From: Saprospiraceae bacterium
GTDB taxonomy: Bacteria; Bacteroidota; Bacteroidia; Chitinophagales; Saprospiraceae
DNA length: 64,000 bases
Direction: 5' to 3'
Assembly: GCA_020628645.1 (NCBI GenBank)
Contig: JAHDES010000023.1
Location: 25,589-89,588 of the forward strand
Made by a program: the position numbers and the translations under genes. The number at the start of each line of letters is the position of its first letter. Position 1 is the first letter of the stretch. Under the pieces are notes generated by a model. That model did no database searches and had not been told where the DNA came from. It worked only from the letters and a program-made list of their open reading frames with translations. Positions 27,376 through 34,381 of the stretch are shown here, piece after piece.

Positions 27376-27417
27376 GAACGGCACAGGAATCGAACCTGTG
27401 AGAACTCCGAGCCGTTC
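27376..27417 (-). ncRNA. tRNA-like minihelix (acceptor stem plus T arm)
   Basis: The minus-strand RNA has a perfect 7-bp acceptor-like stem, GAACGGC (27417-27411) with GCCGTTC (27382-27376). Stacked directly on it is a 5-bp stem ACAGG/CCTGT closing the 7-nt loop TTCGATT, exactly T-arm geometry with the invariant TTCGA. Only an 11-nt linker replaces the D and anticodon arms. An A follows at the discriminator position, and CCA is not encoded. It lies 50 nt upstream of the replication gene on the same strand. It may be an RNase P/Z processing site, a tRNA mimic or a tRNA relic; no anticodon exists. Confidence 0.65.
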
Positions 27418-27473
27418 AGTCTCCTCATATTTCAGAGGAGGTAAAAACAGACCATAAGAAAACCGTTGGAGGT

Positions 27474-27818
27474 TTATTTATATCGTTGTATGATATTCCA
27501 TAATTCTCGCCCTGTTATAAAAACTTGTCTACCCAAACGGAAGAAAAACAGGACATTGGAAAATCGTATGTTTTTAGCTTGTTTGTTTCGATCAAAAAAA
27601 TGTTCAGTAAACCAGCTTAACAGCTCAGAAATCGTTGTAAAAATTGCTTTCCAATCAACTGAACTATATTTAGTGGTATTCGCAATGTAAAAACGAGTCA
27701 ATTCTTTTCCGAGAATGGTTTGTTGTTCTTTCATGGATAAAAGCTGTACATTTTCATTGCTATTTTGCTCGATTCGTTGAAGATCAGATCGTAATAATTG
27801 TATTAGTTCATAGGGCAT
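27474..27818 (-). CDS. Hypothetical early protein (114 aa)
   Basis: No family is recognised. The protein is helical with an amphipathic, aromatic-rich middle (IFTTISELLSWFTEHFF) and basic C-terminus (FRLGRQVFITGRELWNIIQ); there is no clear transmembrane helix. It lies between a terminator behind the lysin gene and the tRNA-like element. A lysis accessory protein is conceivable from the neighbour but not supported by sequence. Confidence 0.6.
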   Translation of the reverse strand: MPYELIQLLRSDLQRIEQNSNENVQLLSMKEQQTILGKELTRFYIANTTKYSSVDWKAIFTTISELLSWFTEHFFDRNKQAKNIRFSNVLFFFRLGRQVFITGRELWNIIQRYK

Positions 27819-27853
27819 GATGGTGTTATTGTGGTTTAAATATTGTATTGTTT

Positions 27854-27937
27854 AAAAAACCTACTCCCGTACTGGCTGATCTATGAGGAATCCTATTATT
27901 TGAAAAAATAATCGATTTATGAAATGACGGGAGCAGG
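27854..27937 (-). terminator. Terminator behind the lysin gene
   Basis: CCTGCTCCCGT (27937-27927) pairs with ACGGGAGTAGG (27870-27860), 10 of 11 bp, and is followed on the minus strand by TTTTTT (27859-27854). The long loop holds a smaller ATTATT/AATAAT stem. Confidence 0.7.
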
Positions 27938-27950
27938 AAAAATTAATTCG

Positions 27951-28517
27951 TTATTGGTTCATAAATTTTAAAACAAAAGCAATACTATTCATTGCATGAC
28001 TCATTCGCTTGTTATAGCAGGATTGTACCCGTCCATCTTGACATCCACAACTGGCATAGGCGAGTTGGGAACGAAGGGGGGAAGGCGCGACTTGTAAAGA
28101 AAGCAGGCGATGTTGCCAATCAGGTAAATCTGGATGCACTTCCTTCCAATCACAGTATCTTCGTTCGTAAAGTTCTTTCTGAATGAGTTTACAAAAATGA
28201 CTGATGGCTTCCCATCTGTGCTTATAGAATTGATATTCTACTTGGGGTTGCCAAATTTCTTGTTGATCTATTCCTTTGATTCCTTTTCCTTTTATACCAA
28301 ACAAAGCCCCGCGCTTACCTGCTCCTGCTTGACCGCCATGCGTCTCCATCCACATTTTGGCGATAATCACTTCTTGAGGAATATCAAAAGCTATTTCATA
28401 ATTGTACATGGCCTCACTATCTTTCCAGTAGTCGACAAATTCATACACATTGGTATACGGCTTGTGCCAAGTTGTAGCAAGCGTCAGTAATGCGATCAAA
28501 GGGATTAAGTATTTCAT
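27951..28517 (-). CDS. Glucosaminidase/FlgJ-type phage lysin
   Basis: The start at 28517 gives MKYLIPLIALLTLATTW, a signal or anchor sequence; the longer start at 28571 would run through a terminator hairpin. Residues about 45-90 hold the family core: IIAKMWMETHGGQAGAG with the catalytic Glu in METHGGQ, followed by GALFGIKGKG (compare NLFGIKG). The family cleaves the glycan backbone of peptidoglycan (beta-N-acetylglucosaminidase or muramidase). Total length of 188 residues suits a phage endolysin exported by a signal sequence. No holin gene is obvious nearby. Confidence 0.8.
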   Translation of the reverse strand: MKYLIPLIALLTLATTWHKPYTNVYEFVDYWKDSEAMYNYEIAFDIPQEVIIAKMWMETHGGQAGAGKRGALFGIKGKGIKGIDQQEIWQPQVEYQFYKHRWEAISHFCKLIQKELYERRYCDWKEVHPDLPDWQHRLLSLQVAPSPLRSQLAYASCGCQDGRVQSCYNKRMSHAMNSIAFVLKFMNQ

Positions 28518-28541
28518 AGTATGAGTACGTTTGGGAAGTTT

Positions 28542-28567
28542 AAAAAACTGATAGCCCCGAAGGGCTA
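28542..28567 (-). terminator. UUCG hairpin terminator behind recT
   Basis: TAGCCC-TTCG-GGGCTA on the minus strand (28567-28552) with a highly stable UUCG tetraloop, then TCAG and a T run (28547-28542). It lies 59 nt after the recT-like gene and only 25 nt before the lysin start, so it may also regulate the lysin. Confidence 0.7.
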
Positions 28568-28625
28568 CCAATTAGAGACCCAAAGCTTAAGAAAAATTTC
28601 AAGTTAAATGAGCTAGCATACGGAC

Positions 28626-29573
28626 TCAGGTATTTTCACGATCTACAGCTTCATTTACAGCGCTACCTAATTCAGTAATACTAAGCATCTGACCGTTTCT
28701 AGGACTACGTTCTAATTGATTGATGGTGCAATGATGGATCAAAAAATCAGCACGCGAACGGCTCAGTTGTGTGTTTTCGAGTTCGTTATAAATTAAGTTT
28801 CTCTCTGGTTCTGTAATGTTGGCGGTTTTCAATAGTAGTTCAATGTGACCCAATTGATGCTGAGTTGCCAGATAATCGAGATTATCCAATTCCATCGCAT
28901 TATCGAGTTGTTCGGAGTTTCCACGAGGCAATCGTTTGCAGTGACGACGAGTAACTGTTTTGCGAATCATCTCGTCTTCATGCAGGTGCCAGACGCTGTT
29001 CTTTTTTTGTTTATTCTCCGCATATTTAAAGGATTCAGAATTTTGTCGAATATCGAAGATCGTATCAATATCCATCCATTCTACATGCTTTTTGTCATTG
29101 TTGAGAGTGGCAATAGAATAAGCACCTATTTTTTTTCCACGATCCGATTTTACCAAACAAGGTTGATGTGTAACGGGTTTTATATCATCTGATAAGTCAA
29201 TTTGAAAAACATCATTTTCATAAACGACATTGGAAATCATATGAGAAACCAAGCCTTCTTTTATCACGAGTTTAGTCAAACCAATGTATTGTGGCATTAA
29301 GACGGCTTCGTTCACACGTTTGGAGCTATTCCATCTTGGTACTAAAGCGGCTTCTTTGCTAACGGGATTGAGGGTAAGTCCGACATTGGCAATATTGATA
29401 ATGGCAGACATGACTGATTCAATCGTGCATTGCTGTAATTTACTTGAGGCGGCAATAATTTGTTTGGCAAAGGATATTTCACGGGTAACATCTGTGAGTT
29501 GCAATCCAGTCGCCGTCATTTTTTGTTCAATGATCCGCGTTTGTTTATCCGTAATTTTTACCAAAGTTTTCAT
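28626..29573 (-). CDS. recT: RecT-family single-strand annealing protein
   Basis: The 315-residue protein shows the RecT pattern: SVMSAIINIANVGLTLNPVSKEAALVPRW split over residues about 58-86, then MPQYIGLTKLVIKEG and VYENDVFQIDL, the usual (N)GL.LNP..A..vP, Y.G...l....G and ..V.e.D.F blocks. RecT/Redbeta proteins anneal complementary single strands for phage recombination. No recognisable exonuclease (RecE, lambda Exo or YqaJ type) is beside it; the upstream 180-aa gene, 12 nt away, is an unknown that could be a partner. The C-terminus (YNELENTQLSRSRADFLIHH) is an extra helical segment. Confidence 0.85.
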   Translation of the reverse strand: MKTLVKITDKQTRIIEQKMTATGLQLTDVTREISFAKQIIAASSKLQQCTIESVMSAIINIANVGLTLNPVSKEAALVPRWNSSKRVNEAVLMPQYIGLTKLVIKEGLVSHMISNVVYENDVFQIDLSDDIKPVTHQPCLVKSDRGKKIGAYSIATLNNDKKHVEWMDIDTIFDIRQNSESFKYAENKQKKNSVWHLHEDEMIRKTVTRRHCKRLPRGNSEQLDNAMELDNLDYLATQHQLGHIELLLKTANITEPERNLIYNELENTQLSRSRADFLIHHCTINQLERSPRNGQMLSITELGSAVNEAVDRENT

Positions 29574-29585
29574 TTGCTTTTATAC

Positions 29586-30128
29586 TTATTTGACGTTAAT
29601 ATATTGGTGTTTTCCTTCAAGACTAGCAATTTGAAGCATGACATAATATTCGCACACTTTTCTCATATCCTCCATTTCGAGAAACCATTCCATCGCTTCA
29701 AAATGGTTTAATCTTTTTGTAGGATAAGGATCATCTACACCTACATCAATGATAAACTCTACTGTTTCATCTCCTACTTGATTTACATCATTTCCTCGAA
29801 GCATTAATGCCAAGAAATAATCTTCAAGATCTAATTGTATTTTGTATGATGGTTTCAAATTTTCAATATGAAATTCAATTGTTACATTAGCTTCATCATA
29901 GTCTACTAAAATAGGAGTAAGTTCATTTTTAAACTCAAACAAACGATGCCAAAACACACTTTGTTGACTAAAAAATGGGAGATCATTTAGTTCAAAATGA
30001 TAGTACATAGTATCGTTAAAAGATTGTTGGTAAGCACCACGTAAAGCATTTTTCTTTACTTTAAATGTAAGCCCCTGAAAGATATCTTTTTGGGTAATTC
30101 GTTGAATAGCAGACGATAGTTTGACCAT
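29586..30128 (-). CDS. Unknown protein paired with RecT (180 aa)
   Basis: No family is recognised. It is an acidic alpha/beta protein with a repeated acidic theme (LVDYDEANVTIEFHIENL; EFIIDVGVDDPYP near residue 127). It lacks an obvious nuclease motif such as D..ExK. The gap of 12 nt to recT argues for a shared message and probably a shared process. Confidence 0.65.
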   Translation of the reverse strand: MVKLSSAIQRITQKDIFQGLTFKVKKNALRGAYQQSFNDTMYYHFELNDLPFFSQQSVFWHRLFEFKNELTPILVDYDEANVTIEFHIENLKPSYKIQLDLEDYFLALMLRGNDVNQVGDETVEFIIDVGVDDPYPTKRLNHFEAMEWFLEMEDMRKVCEYYVMLQIASLEGKHQYINVK

Positions 30129-30177
30129 TGATCTATGTAGTTTTTGCTCGTTATTAAATTGTTACAATTACAAGAAT

Positions 30178-30248
30178 AAAAAAAGAGGGTGGCTTCAAAG
30201 TACAACTAAGTGGAAATTGAGAAGTCGTTAAAGGTGAGTGCCACCCTC
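30178..30248 (-). terminator. Long-loop terminator in early region
   Basis: GAGGGTGGC (30248-30240) pairs perfectly over 9 bp with GCCACCCTC (30193-30185), with a 46-nt loop, and seven T follow on the minus strand (30184-30178). It stands between the 69-aa gene and the recT pair. Confidence 0.65.
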
Positions 30249-30399
30249 AGCTATGATTACATCTTTAGACCATAAAAAAAAGGAAGTCTAAACGTTTCAA
30301 ATACAACAAAAAATTCCTTTGTTGGAAAGGGATAATGTGTTTATTTACATGGTGTTCATTCGACAATACTAGTAGTTAAAAACAGTTATATTCTTAGTA

Positions 30400-30609
30400 T
30401 CAAATCATGTTGGGTTCAGGTATATTTATTCCATTATTTTCGACACAGAAATCAATACAATATTTAATAAGCGATGACCAATTGGGCTTACCTAGCGTGT
30501 TTTTATGTTGATGTAATAAGGTAAGTTTCTGCCGATAAGCTCGATCTGCTGTATCAATAAAATTGATTCTGATATTGGGTAATTTTTTTTCGTTAGCTGT
30601 AGTTTTCAT
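30400..30609 (-). CDS. Small first gene of the leftward early region (69 aa)
   Basis: A small basic protein, MKTTANEKKLPNIRINF, with a central helix and a C-terminal helix (NWSSLIKYCIDFCVEN). It is the first leftward gene after the control region, about 170 nt from the operator-bearing promoter-like site at 30.78 kb, and is followed by a terminator. The layout suggests a regulator of the early region (Cro- or anti-terminator-like). This is inference; no domain is recognised. Confidence 0.6.
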   Translation of the reverse strand: MKTTANEKKLPNIRINFIDTADRAYRQKLTLLHQHKNTLGKPNWSSLIKYCIDFCVENNGINIPEPNMI

Positions 30610-30779
30610 TTGTTCATTTTCGTTCTTTGTGCGTAAAGTAGTATGTTTAGTTTTTCAAAATCAAGTTGATAATAATATCGTCATGAAAAGGAAAAAATGA
30701 GAATTGAAAGCTTCATATTCATTTTCTATTAAAAAATTATGTTTGTTTTGTGCAGCTATGCATGTGTCATATTGATAAC

Positions 30780-30806
30780 ACAAATATACACGTATTTTGT
30801 GAATTA
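30780..30806 (-). promoter_or_regulatory. Operator/promoter copy 1 (early leftward)
   Basis: The block beginning ACAAATATACACG (30780-30792), followed by TATTTTGTGAATTA, recurs almost unchanged at 31727. Its minus strand carries TATATTTG, a perfect -7 match (30788-30781), and the motif CACG...GTG is a partial palindrome. Further ACACG/CGTG half-sites lie at about 30818-30845. No convincing -33 box is visible. The site faces the 69-aa gene. The rest of the 315-nt gap is AT-rich without other features. Confidence 0.5.
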
Positions 30807-30924
30807 AAAAATATTTTCGTGTTTTTTATTAAATATTTTTTACACGTATTTTAAAATAATAAATATTTCAATAAGAAACTCAATGTCGCTATTTTCTGAT
30901 GCCATGTATAGAAGCTGTTTTATT

Positions 30925-31062
30925 TTATAATTTAGCAATTTTCAGACATACTAATGCGATTTTAAGGCATTCCATATCATCATAACATCGCATTAAAAAA
31001 GCAATGACGATTAAACCAGCATTTAGATGTAAAGGGGTAATTTTAGTTGACGGCGCATCCAT
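30925..31062 (-). CDS. Small protein, family A copy 1 (45 aa)
   Basis: This ORF encodes MDAPSTKITPLHLNAGLIVI and continues AFLMRCYDDMECLKIALVCLKIAKL. It aligns over its last 31 residues with the ORF at 32280-32420: GLIVIAF, L, CYD, M, LKIALVC and KIAK are all shared, although the nucleotide sequences have diverged, which supports real coding. The core is hydrophobic with two cysteines. The role is unknown; location around the repressor suggests regulation, immunity or a short membrane or peptide factor. Confidence 0.65.
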   Translation of the reverse strand: MDAPSTKITPLHLNAGLIVIAFLMRCYDDMECLKIALVCLKIAKL

Positions 31063-31726
31063 ATTTTATTTATTTTATCTCAGCCTTACAAAGGAAAGAT
31101 AGTATATCATTTCTTTGAAAAAGCAGGGAGTTTTTAAACAAATAGTAACATTATAAAAAATAAAAACGTGCCGAAGGATTGAATAGCTCTATGTTAGATT
31201 AAAGTTGTGTATTAAATTTATTTTATATTGATAATCAATAATTTAAGTTTGAAGCTGGTCAAGCAGATTTTATACAAAGAAAAAATGCCCGTATTAAGTG
31301 TATTAAATACTGAAAATTATCATCAATTTAGCCAGCTTTAAATTTCTGAGAGAATTTCAAAATATTGTTTTAAGCAAAAAGCAGACAAGGGTGAATCTTG
31401 TTATAATTTATTTTTTCACCACTTTTAGTTAATTTTCTAGTTCAACGATTCCTGCGAATTGTTTTTTTAAGTGATTTTGGTTAAATTGCAGCATCAAGCC
31501 AATGAACTTCACTAATACTTATCCGATTACCTTTTACTTACAAATCCATTCAATATTGAATAAAAAGCGTTCTAACAAAAACCCTCAATCATTCAATTTT
31601 GTGGAATCTCAAAGTGTCTAATTTTAAAAGGTGAACTGAAGGTTAAATGAATTTTTACTAAGAATCAGTAATTTTTTGCTGTTTGCTATAGATTCCATAT
31701 TATTGTGTATCTGTATTTATAATAAT
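31063..31726. other. Intergenic control region, no gene seen
   Basis: About 660 nt of very AT-rich sequence between the 45-aa gene and the repressor. I see no ORF with coding character; only a weak inverted repeat (AAGCTGG near 31250, CCAGCTTT near 31335). A small RNA or long leader is possible but not visible as a clear structure. Confidence 0.4.
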
Positions 31727-31753
31727 ACAAATATACACGAATATCGTGATTAA
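31727..31753 (-). promoter_or_regulatory. Operator/promoter copy 2 (next to repressor)
   Basis: ACAAATATACACG (31727-31739) continues as AATATCGTGATTAA, so that CACGA-ATA-TCGTG forms a 5-bp palindrome, a good operator. The minus strand again carries TATATTTG. The palindrome lies about 65 nt upstream of the repressor ATG, and a CGTG half-site sits 15 nt before it (31786), consistent with autoregulation. Confidence 0.55.
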
Positions 31754-31801
31754 AGAAATTCAATTTGCCTGTTTTACTTCTTTTTCGTGAATTCTTTAAA
31801 A

Positions 31802-32221
31802 ATGGCTCTTTTGACAATTAATCAAAAAAGAAAACTAGAATTTATTAATATTGCTAAAGTATTAAAAGAAGAGCATGGTATTCATTATGCACAACAAGCG
31901 AAAATAGTTGAAAAAAGTGATGCTTGGTTTCGAGGCTTAATGAATGAACGTTCTGCAAAGGTAAGTCAAGAAATGCTGGAGAAATTAAAAAAGCATTTCC
32001 GAAAAGAACTTACGGGAGAAGATATAGATACTGAAAAAATAGAAGCTAAACAGGAAGCATTAGTTGAATTGTATAAAGAACAAACAAGGAAAGTTTTGGA
32101 CCTAGAAGAAAAATTAAAAAAGTACCAGCAAGAACTTGCTAAACTTGAAGAGGAGATTGAACGTGATGATATTACAAAAAGTGATATTAAGAAACGACTG
32201 ACGGATTTGGGTAAGAAGTAA
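31802..32221 (+). CDS. HTH repressor-like protein with coiled coil
   Basis: The ATG at 31802 (MALLTINQKRKLEF) is preferred to an in-frame GTG at 31787. Residues about 1-65 read as an XRE/Cro-type helix-turn-helix (YAQQAKIVEKSDAWFRGLMN). Residues about 75-130 form a coiled coil of E, K and L heptads in place of the S24 peptidase found in CI/LexA-type repressors. It is the only rightward gene of the control region and faces the operator-like palindrome. It is the best candidate for the prophage repressor, probably dimerising through the coil and not cleaved by RecA-type induction. Confidence 0.7.
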   Translation: MALLTINQKRKLEFINIAKVLKEEHGIHYAQQAKIVEKSDAWFRGLMNERSAKVSQEMLEKLKKHFRKELTGEDIDTEKIEAKQEALVELYKEQTRKVLDLEEKLKKYQQELAKLEEEIERDDITKSDIKKRLTDLGKK

Positions 32222-32279
32222 AGAGCAAAATGTATCTGTTAATAGGTAAATAAAAGAAGAGGTTAGCCCTCTCTCTTAT

Positions 32280-32420
32280 TTAAGTTTTGGCTATTTTCAT
32301 GCACACTAAGGCGATTTTTAAAGCATCCATCGTATCATAGCAAGTTAATAAAAAGGCAATGACGATCAATCCTCCTTTCAATTCGTCCTCTGTAATTTTT
32401 TGTTGATCCGTAGTGCTCAT
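32280..32420 (-). CDS. Small protein, family A copy 2 (46 aa)
   Basis: Encodes MSTTDQQKITEDELKGGLIV continuing IAFLLTCYDTMDALKIALVCMKIAKT. It is a paralogue of the 45-aa ORF at 30925-31062, with about 21 of the last 31 residues shared. It is convergent with the repressor gene (59-nt gap). The N-terminus is variable and polar, and the C-terminal core is hydrophobic. Function unknown. Confidence 0.65.
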   Translation of the reverse strand: MSTTDQQKITEDELKGGLIVIAFLLTCYDTMDALKIALVCMKIAKT

Positions 32421-33112
32421 ATCATATGTTCGTTTAGGAATGTAAAAATAATTGTTTTGTTTATAAAAACAAAATGTTTTAACAATATATCTTTATACTT
32501 TTTGAATTTGCCTTTCTCTTTTCAAGAAAAACTACCCCATTTACATTTTTTATTTTTCCTTGAAAATAATTCTCCATAAATATTGATGTTACCCATTTTG
32601 ATAACTATCCTTAAAGGTCAAAACTGTATAAATAGTTTAAACCTTAACGAAATCCAAAGTGTGATTTTTAGGTTTTTAAAATTGGGACGTTCAGCTATTA
32701 AATAGTCGAAAATTTTAACATTAATATTTTTATTTCAATGCAAATTTTCGCTATTAATGACGCCTTATTCCTGCAAAAGAGAAGATGATTGTTTTCAAAT
32801 AGTATAAAGATTTAAGGCTCAATTATGGACATTTCATCATCTTTGAGTGCGTCAATTTAGGCAACTTTTTAAGTTTAACCCTTAAATATCAAGTTTTTAC
32901 ACTTGATAAAATACTTAATTATGCTAATTTTTTTATGGACGATAATTGACTATGTGAGCAGCCATCAACCCCAAGTTAATATAAAAATAACAAATAAAAA
33001 AGTCTTACATATCAACTATTGGTTACTGAAGCCCATCTTTCTTCTATTTGATAGGTTAATTTTTTTTCCAGAACGGATTCTATAATTTATTAACTTTGCT
33101 CAAAATCCAACT
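32421..33112. other. Intergenic stretch at the prophage right border
   Basis: About 690 nt of AT-rich DNA. It holds one possible short rightward ORF (32921-33085, about 54 codons, hydrophobic, from the ATG in ATGCTAATTTTTTTATGG) that I cannot support further. No att repeat, integrase or tRNA is visible here. The right end of the prophage probably lies within this stretch. Confidence 0.35.
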
Positions 33113-33154
33113 ATCATCGTTCATTTAAAATATTTTGTAGGGTTTCTTCTTGCA

Positions 33155-33904
33155 TTGCCTCTTTTTCCTTTCCTTTTATGGCAAGCAGTACGTGTACGAA
33201 AAAACGTACCTTCCTTAGATCCTCCTCTTGATGTAAAAGGATCAATCAATGCTAGAGGAAAAAAAATGAACTTATTGACTTTGGGAGAAAGTACTATTGC
33301 TGGAATAGGAATCAATACTCAACAAAATGGAATTACGGTTGCTCTTGCTCAGGAATTATCGAAACGTTTTGATATAGAAATTAATTGGGAAGTTTGTGCA
33401 AAAAGTGGATATACTGCTCAACAAGTTAATCAATTGTTAGTTTCTACCATTCAAAACGATCCAGATCTAATTGTCATTGGTCTAGGAGCGAATAATGCTT
33501 TTGCACTACACCCTCCTTTTCATTTTCGGTTACAAATAGAAGCCTTAATTCAGCGTTTACAAACAAAGTATAAGGGTGTTCCTATTGTTTTTGCCCATCT
33601 TCCTCCTATTTATGGTTTTCCTGCACTAACGCCTTTATTGCGTTTTTTCTTGGGTGGATTGATTCGATTATACACGCCTATTCTTCGTACTTTAACCAAT
33701 AAATATGATGACTTTTATTTTATTGAGGAGCCGATTGAATTTGAAAAGTGGTTACAAAAGCTAGGAGGTAATTATCAGATCAATGATTTTTTTAGTGATG
33801 GCGTTCATCCTTCTGCCTTGACCTACCAATTGTGGGGGCAAGAAATTGGGCGATTTATAGAAGAAACAAATGTACTTCATGCAGTTATAAATAAAAAAAA
33901 ATAA
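33155..33904 (+). CDS. SGNH/GDSL-type hydrolase
   Basis: Catalytic blocks of the SGNH family are visible: GESTIAGIG (block I, nucleophile Ser), GLGANNAF (block III Asn) and DGVHPS (block V Asp and His). The family covers esterases and acyl-/carbohydrate-ester hydrolases; substrate unknown. The marked start is a TTG. In-frame codons upstream as far as 33086 encode IIVHLKYFVGFLLALPLF, a typical membrane anchor of this family, so translation probably begins at a non-ATG codon (ATC near 33113) or the start codon is mutated. Length is about 249-263 residues. Confidence 0.8.
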   Translation: MPLFPFLLWQAVRVRKNVPSLDPPLDVKGSINARGKKMNLLTLGESTIAGIGINTQQNGITVALAQELSKRFDIEINWEVCAKSGYTAQQVNQLLVSTIQNDPDLIVIGLGANNAFALHPPFHFRLQIEALIQRLQTKYKGVPIVFAHLPPIYGFPALTPLLRFFLGGLIRLYTPILRTLTNKYDDFYFIEEPIEFEKWLQKLGGNYQINDFFSDGVHPSALTYQLWGQEIGRFIEETNVLHAVINKKK

Positions 33905-33989
33905 ATCTGTTGATTCTTGGAAACTTTTTGATTAAAAATTGCATTCATACGGATAGATATACTTATATTTGCGTCCGCTTAACGCAACA

Positions 33990-34063
33990 GGCCTCGTAGC
34001 TTAATTGGATAGAGTACCTGATTACGGCTCAGGAGGTTGCAGGTTCGAGTCCTGCCGAGGTCA
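33990..34063 (+). tRNA. tRNA-Arg (anticodon ACG)
   Basis: Acceptor stem GGCCTCG with CGAGGTC, discriminator A, D arm around AGCTTAATTGGATAGAGT, anticodon stem CCTGA/TCAGG with loop TTACGGC (anticodon ACG), variable loop AGGTT, T arm GCAGG-TTCGAGT-CCTGC. The CCA end is not encoded. Predicted to read CGU-type arginine codons after A34 deamination. Confidence 0.95.
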
Positions 34064-34066
34064 CAA

Positions 34067-34096
34067 AAAGCTCTTTCGTGAGAAAGGGCTTTTTTT
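34067..34096 (+). terminator. Terminator of tRNA-Arg
   Basis: AAAGCTCTTTC (34067-34077) pairs with GAAAGGGCTTT (34082-34092) around a GTGA loop, and a T run follows. The same hairpin is repeated 372 nt downstream behind the damaged tRNA copy. Confidence 0.85.
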
Positions 34097-34119
34097 GTTG
34101 AATGCTTCTTTCGTTTACT

Positions 34120-34377
34120 ATGAATAACTTTTCTGTTTATGTACTTTTTAGTGATTCGCATCAACGAATCTATATTGGTATGTCTGAAAATGTACAAGAG
34201 AGATTGAAGCAACATAATCTTGGCAAAACCAAATCTACTAAAGCTTTCCGTCCATGGAGAATAATACACATCGAATATATTGGTGATCGAAAAAATGCTA
34301 GAAATAGCGAAATCTTCCTAAAATCAGGTTTCGGAAGACAATATCTTCAACAACTGTATCCCTTTCTAAAAAAATAA
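34120..34377 (+). CDS. GIY-YIG endonuclease (UvrC-type small protein)
   Basis: The 85-residue product from the ATG at 34120 has the GIY-YIG core: VYVLFSDSHQRIYIG (VYVL...IYIG variant), then RLKQHN with the Arg, and the C-terminal Glu in ARNSEIFLKSGFGRQYL. Single-domain GIY-YIG proteins of this type are frequent next to tRNA genes in Bacteroidota and may act as mobile or repair nucleases. The gene begins right behind the tRNA-Arg terminator. It is followed 4 nt later by a second copy of the tRNA 3' half, so the unit looks like a small element inserted at the tRNA. Confidence 0.85.
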   Translation: MNNFSVYVLFSDSHQRIYIGMSENVQERLKQHNLGKTKSTKAFRPWRIIHIEYIGDRKNARNSEIFLKSGFGRQYLQQLYPFLKK

Positions 34378-34381
34378 CACT

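Noticed and set aside
27376-27417. Complete tRNA gene
   Set aside because: There is no D arm, no anticodon arm and only 42 nt; it was kept as a tRNA-like element.
30925-32420. Classical toxin-antitoxin pair around the repressor
   Set aside because: The two small ORFs are paralogues of each other, not a toxin with a different antitoxin, and neither matches a known type.
32903-33085. Possible 54-60-codon membrane protein before the SGNH gene
   Set aside because: Starts with TTG or an internal ATG in very AT-rich DNA; not enough to call.
32421-34063. Prophage attachment site at tRNA-Arg
   Set aside because: The tRNA 3' duplication encloses a GIY-YIG gene on the far side from the prophage; no matching repeat can be tested because the left prophage end is outside the window.
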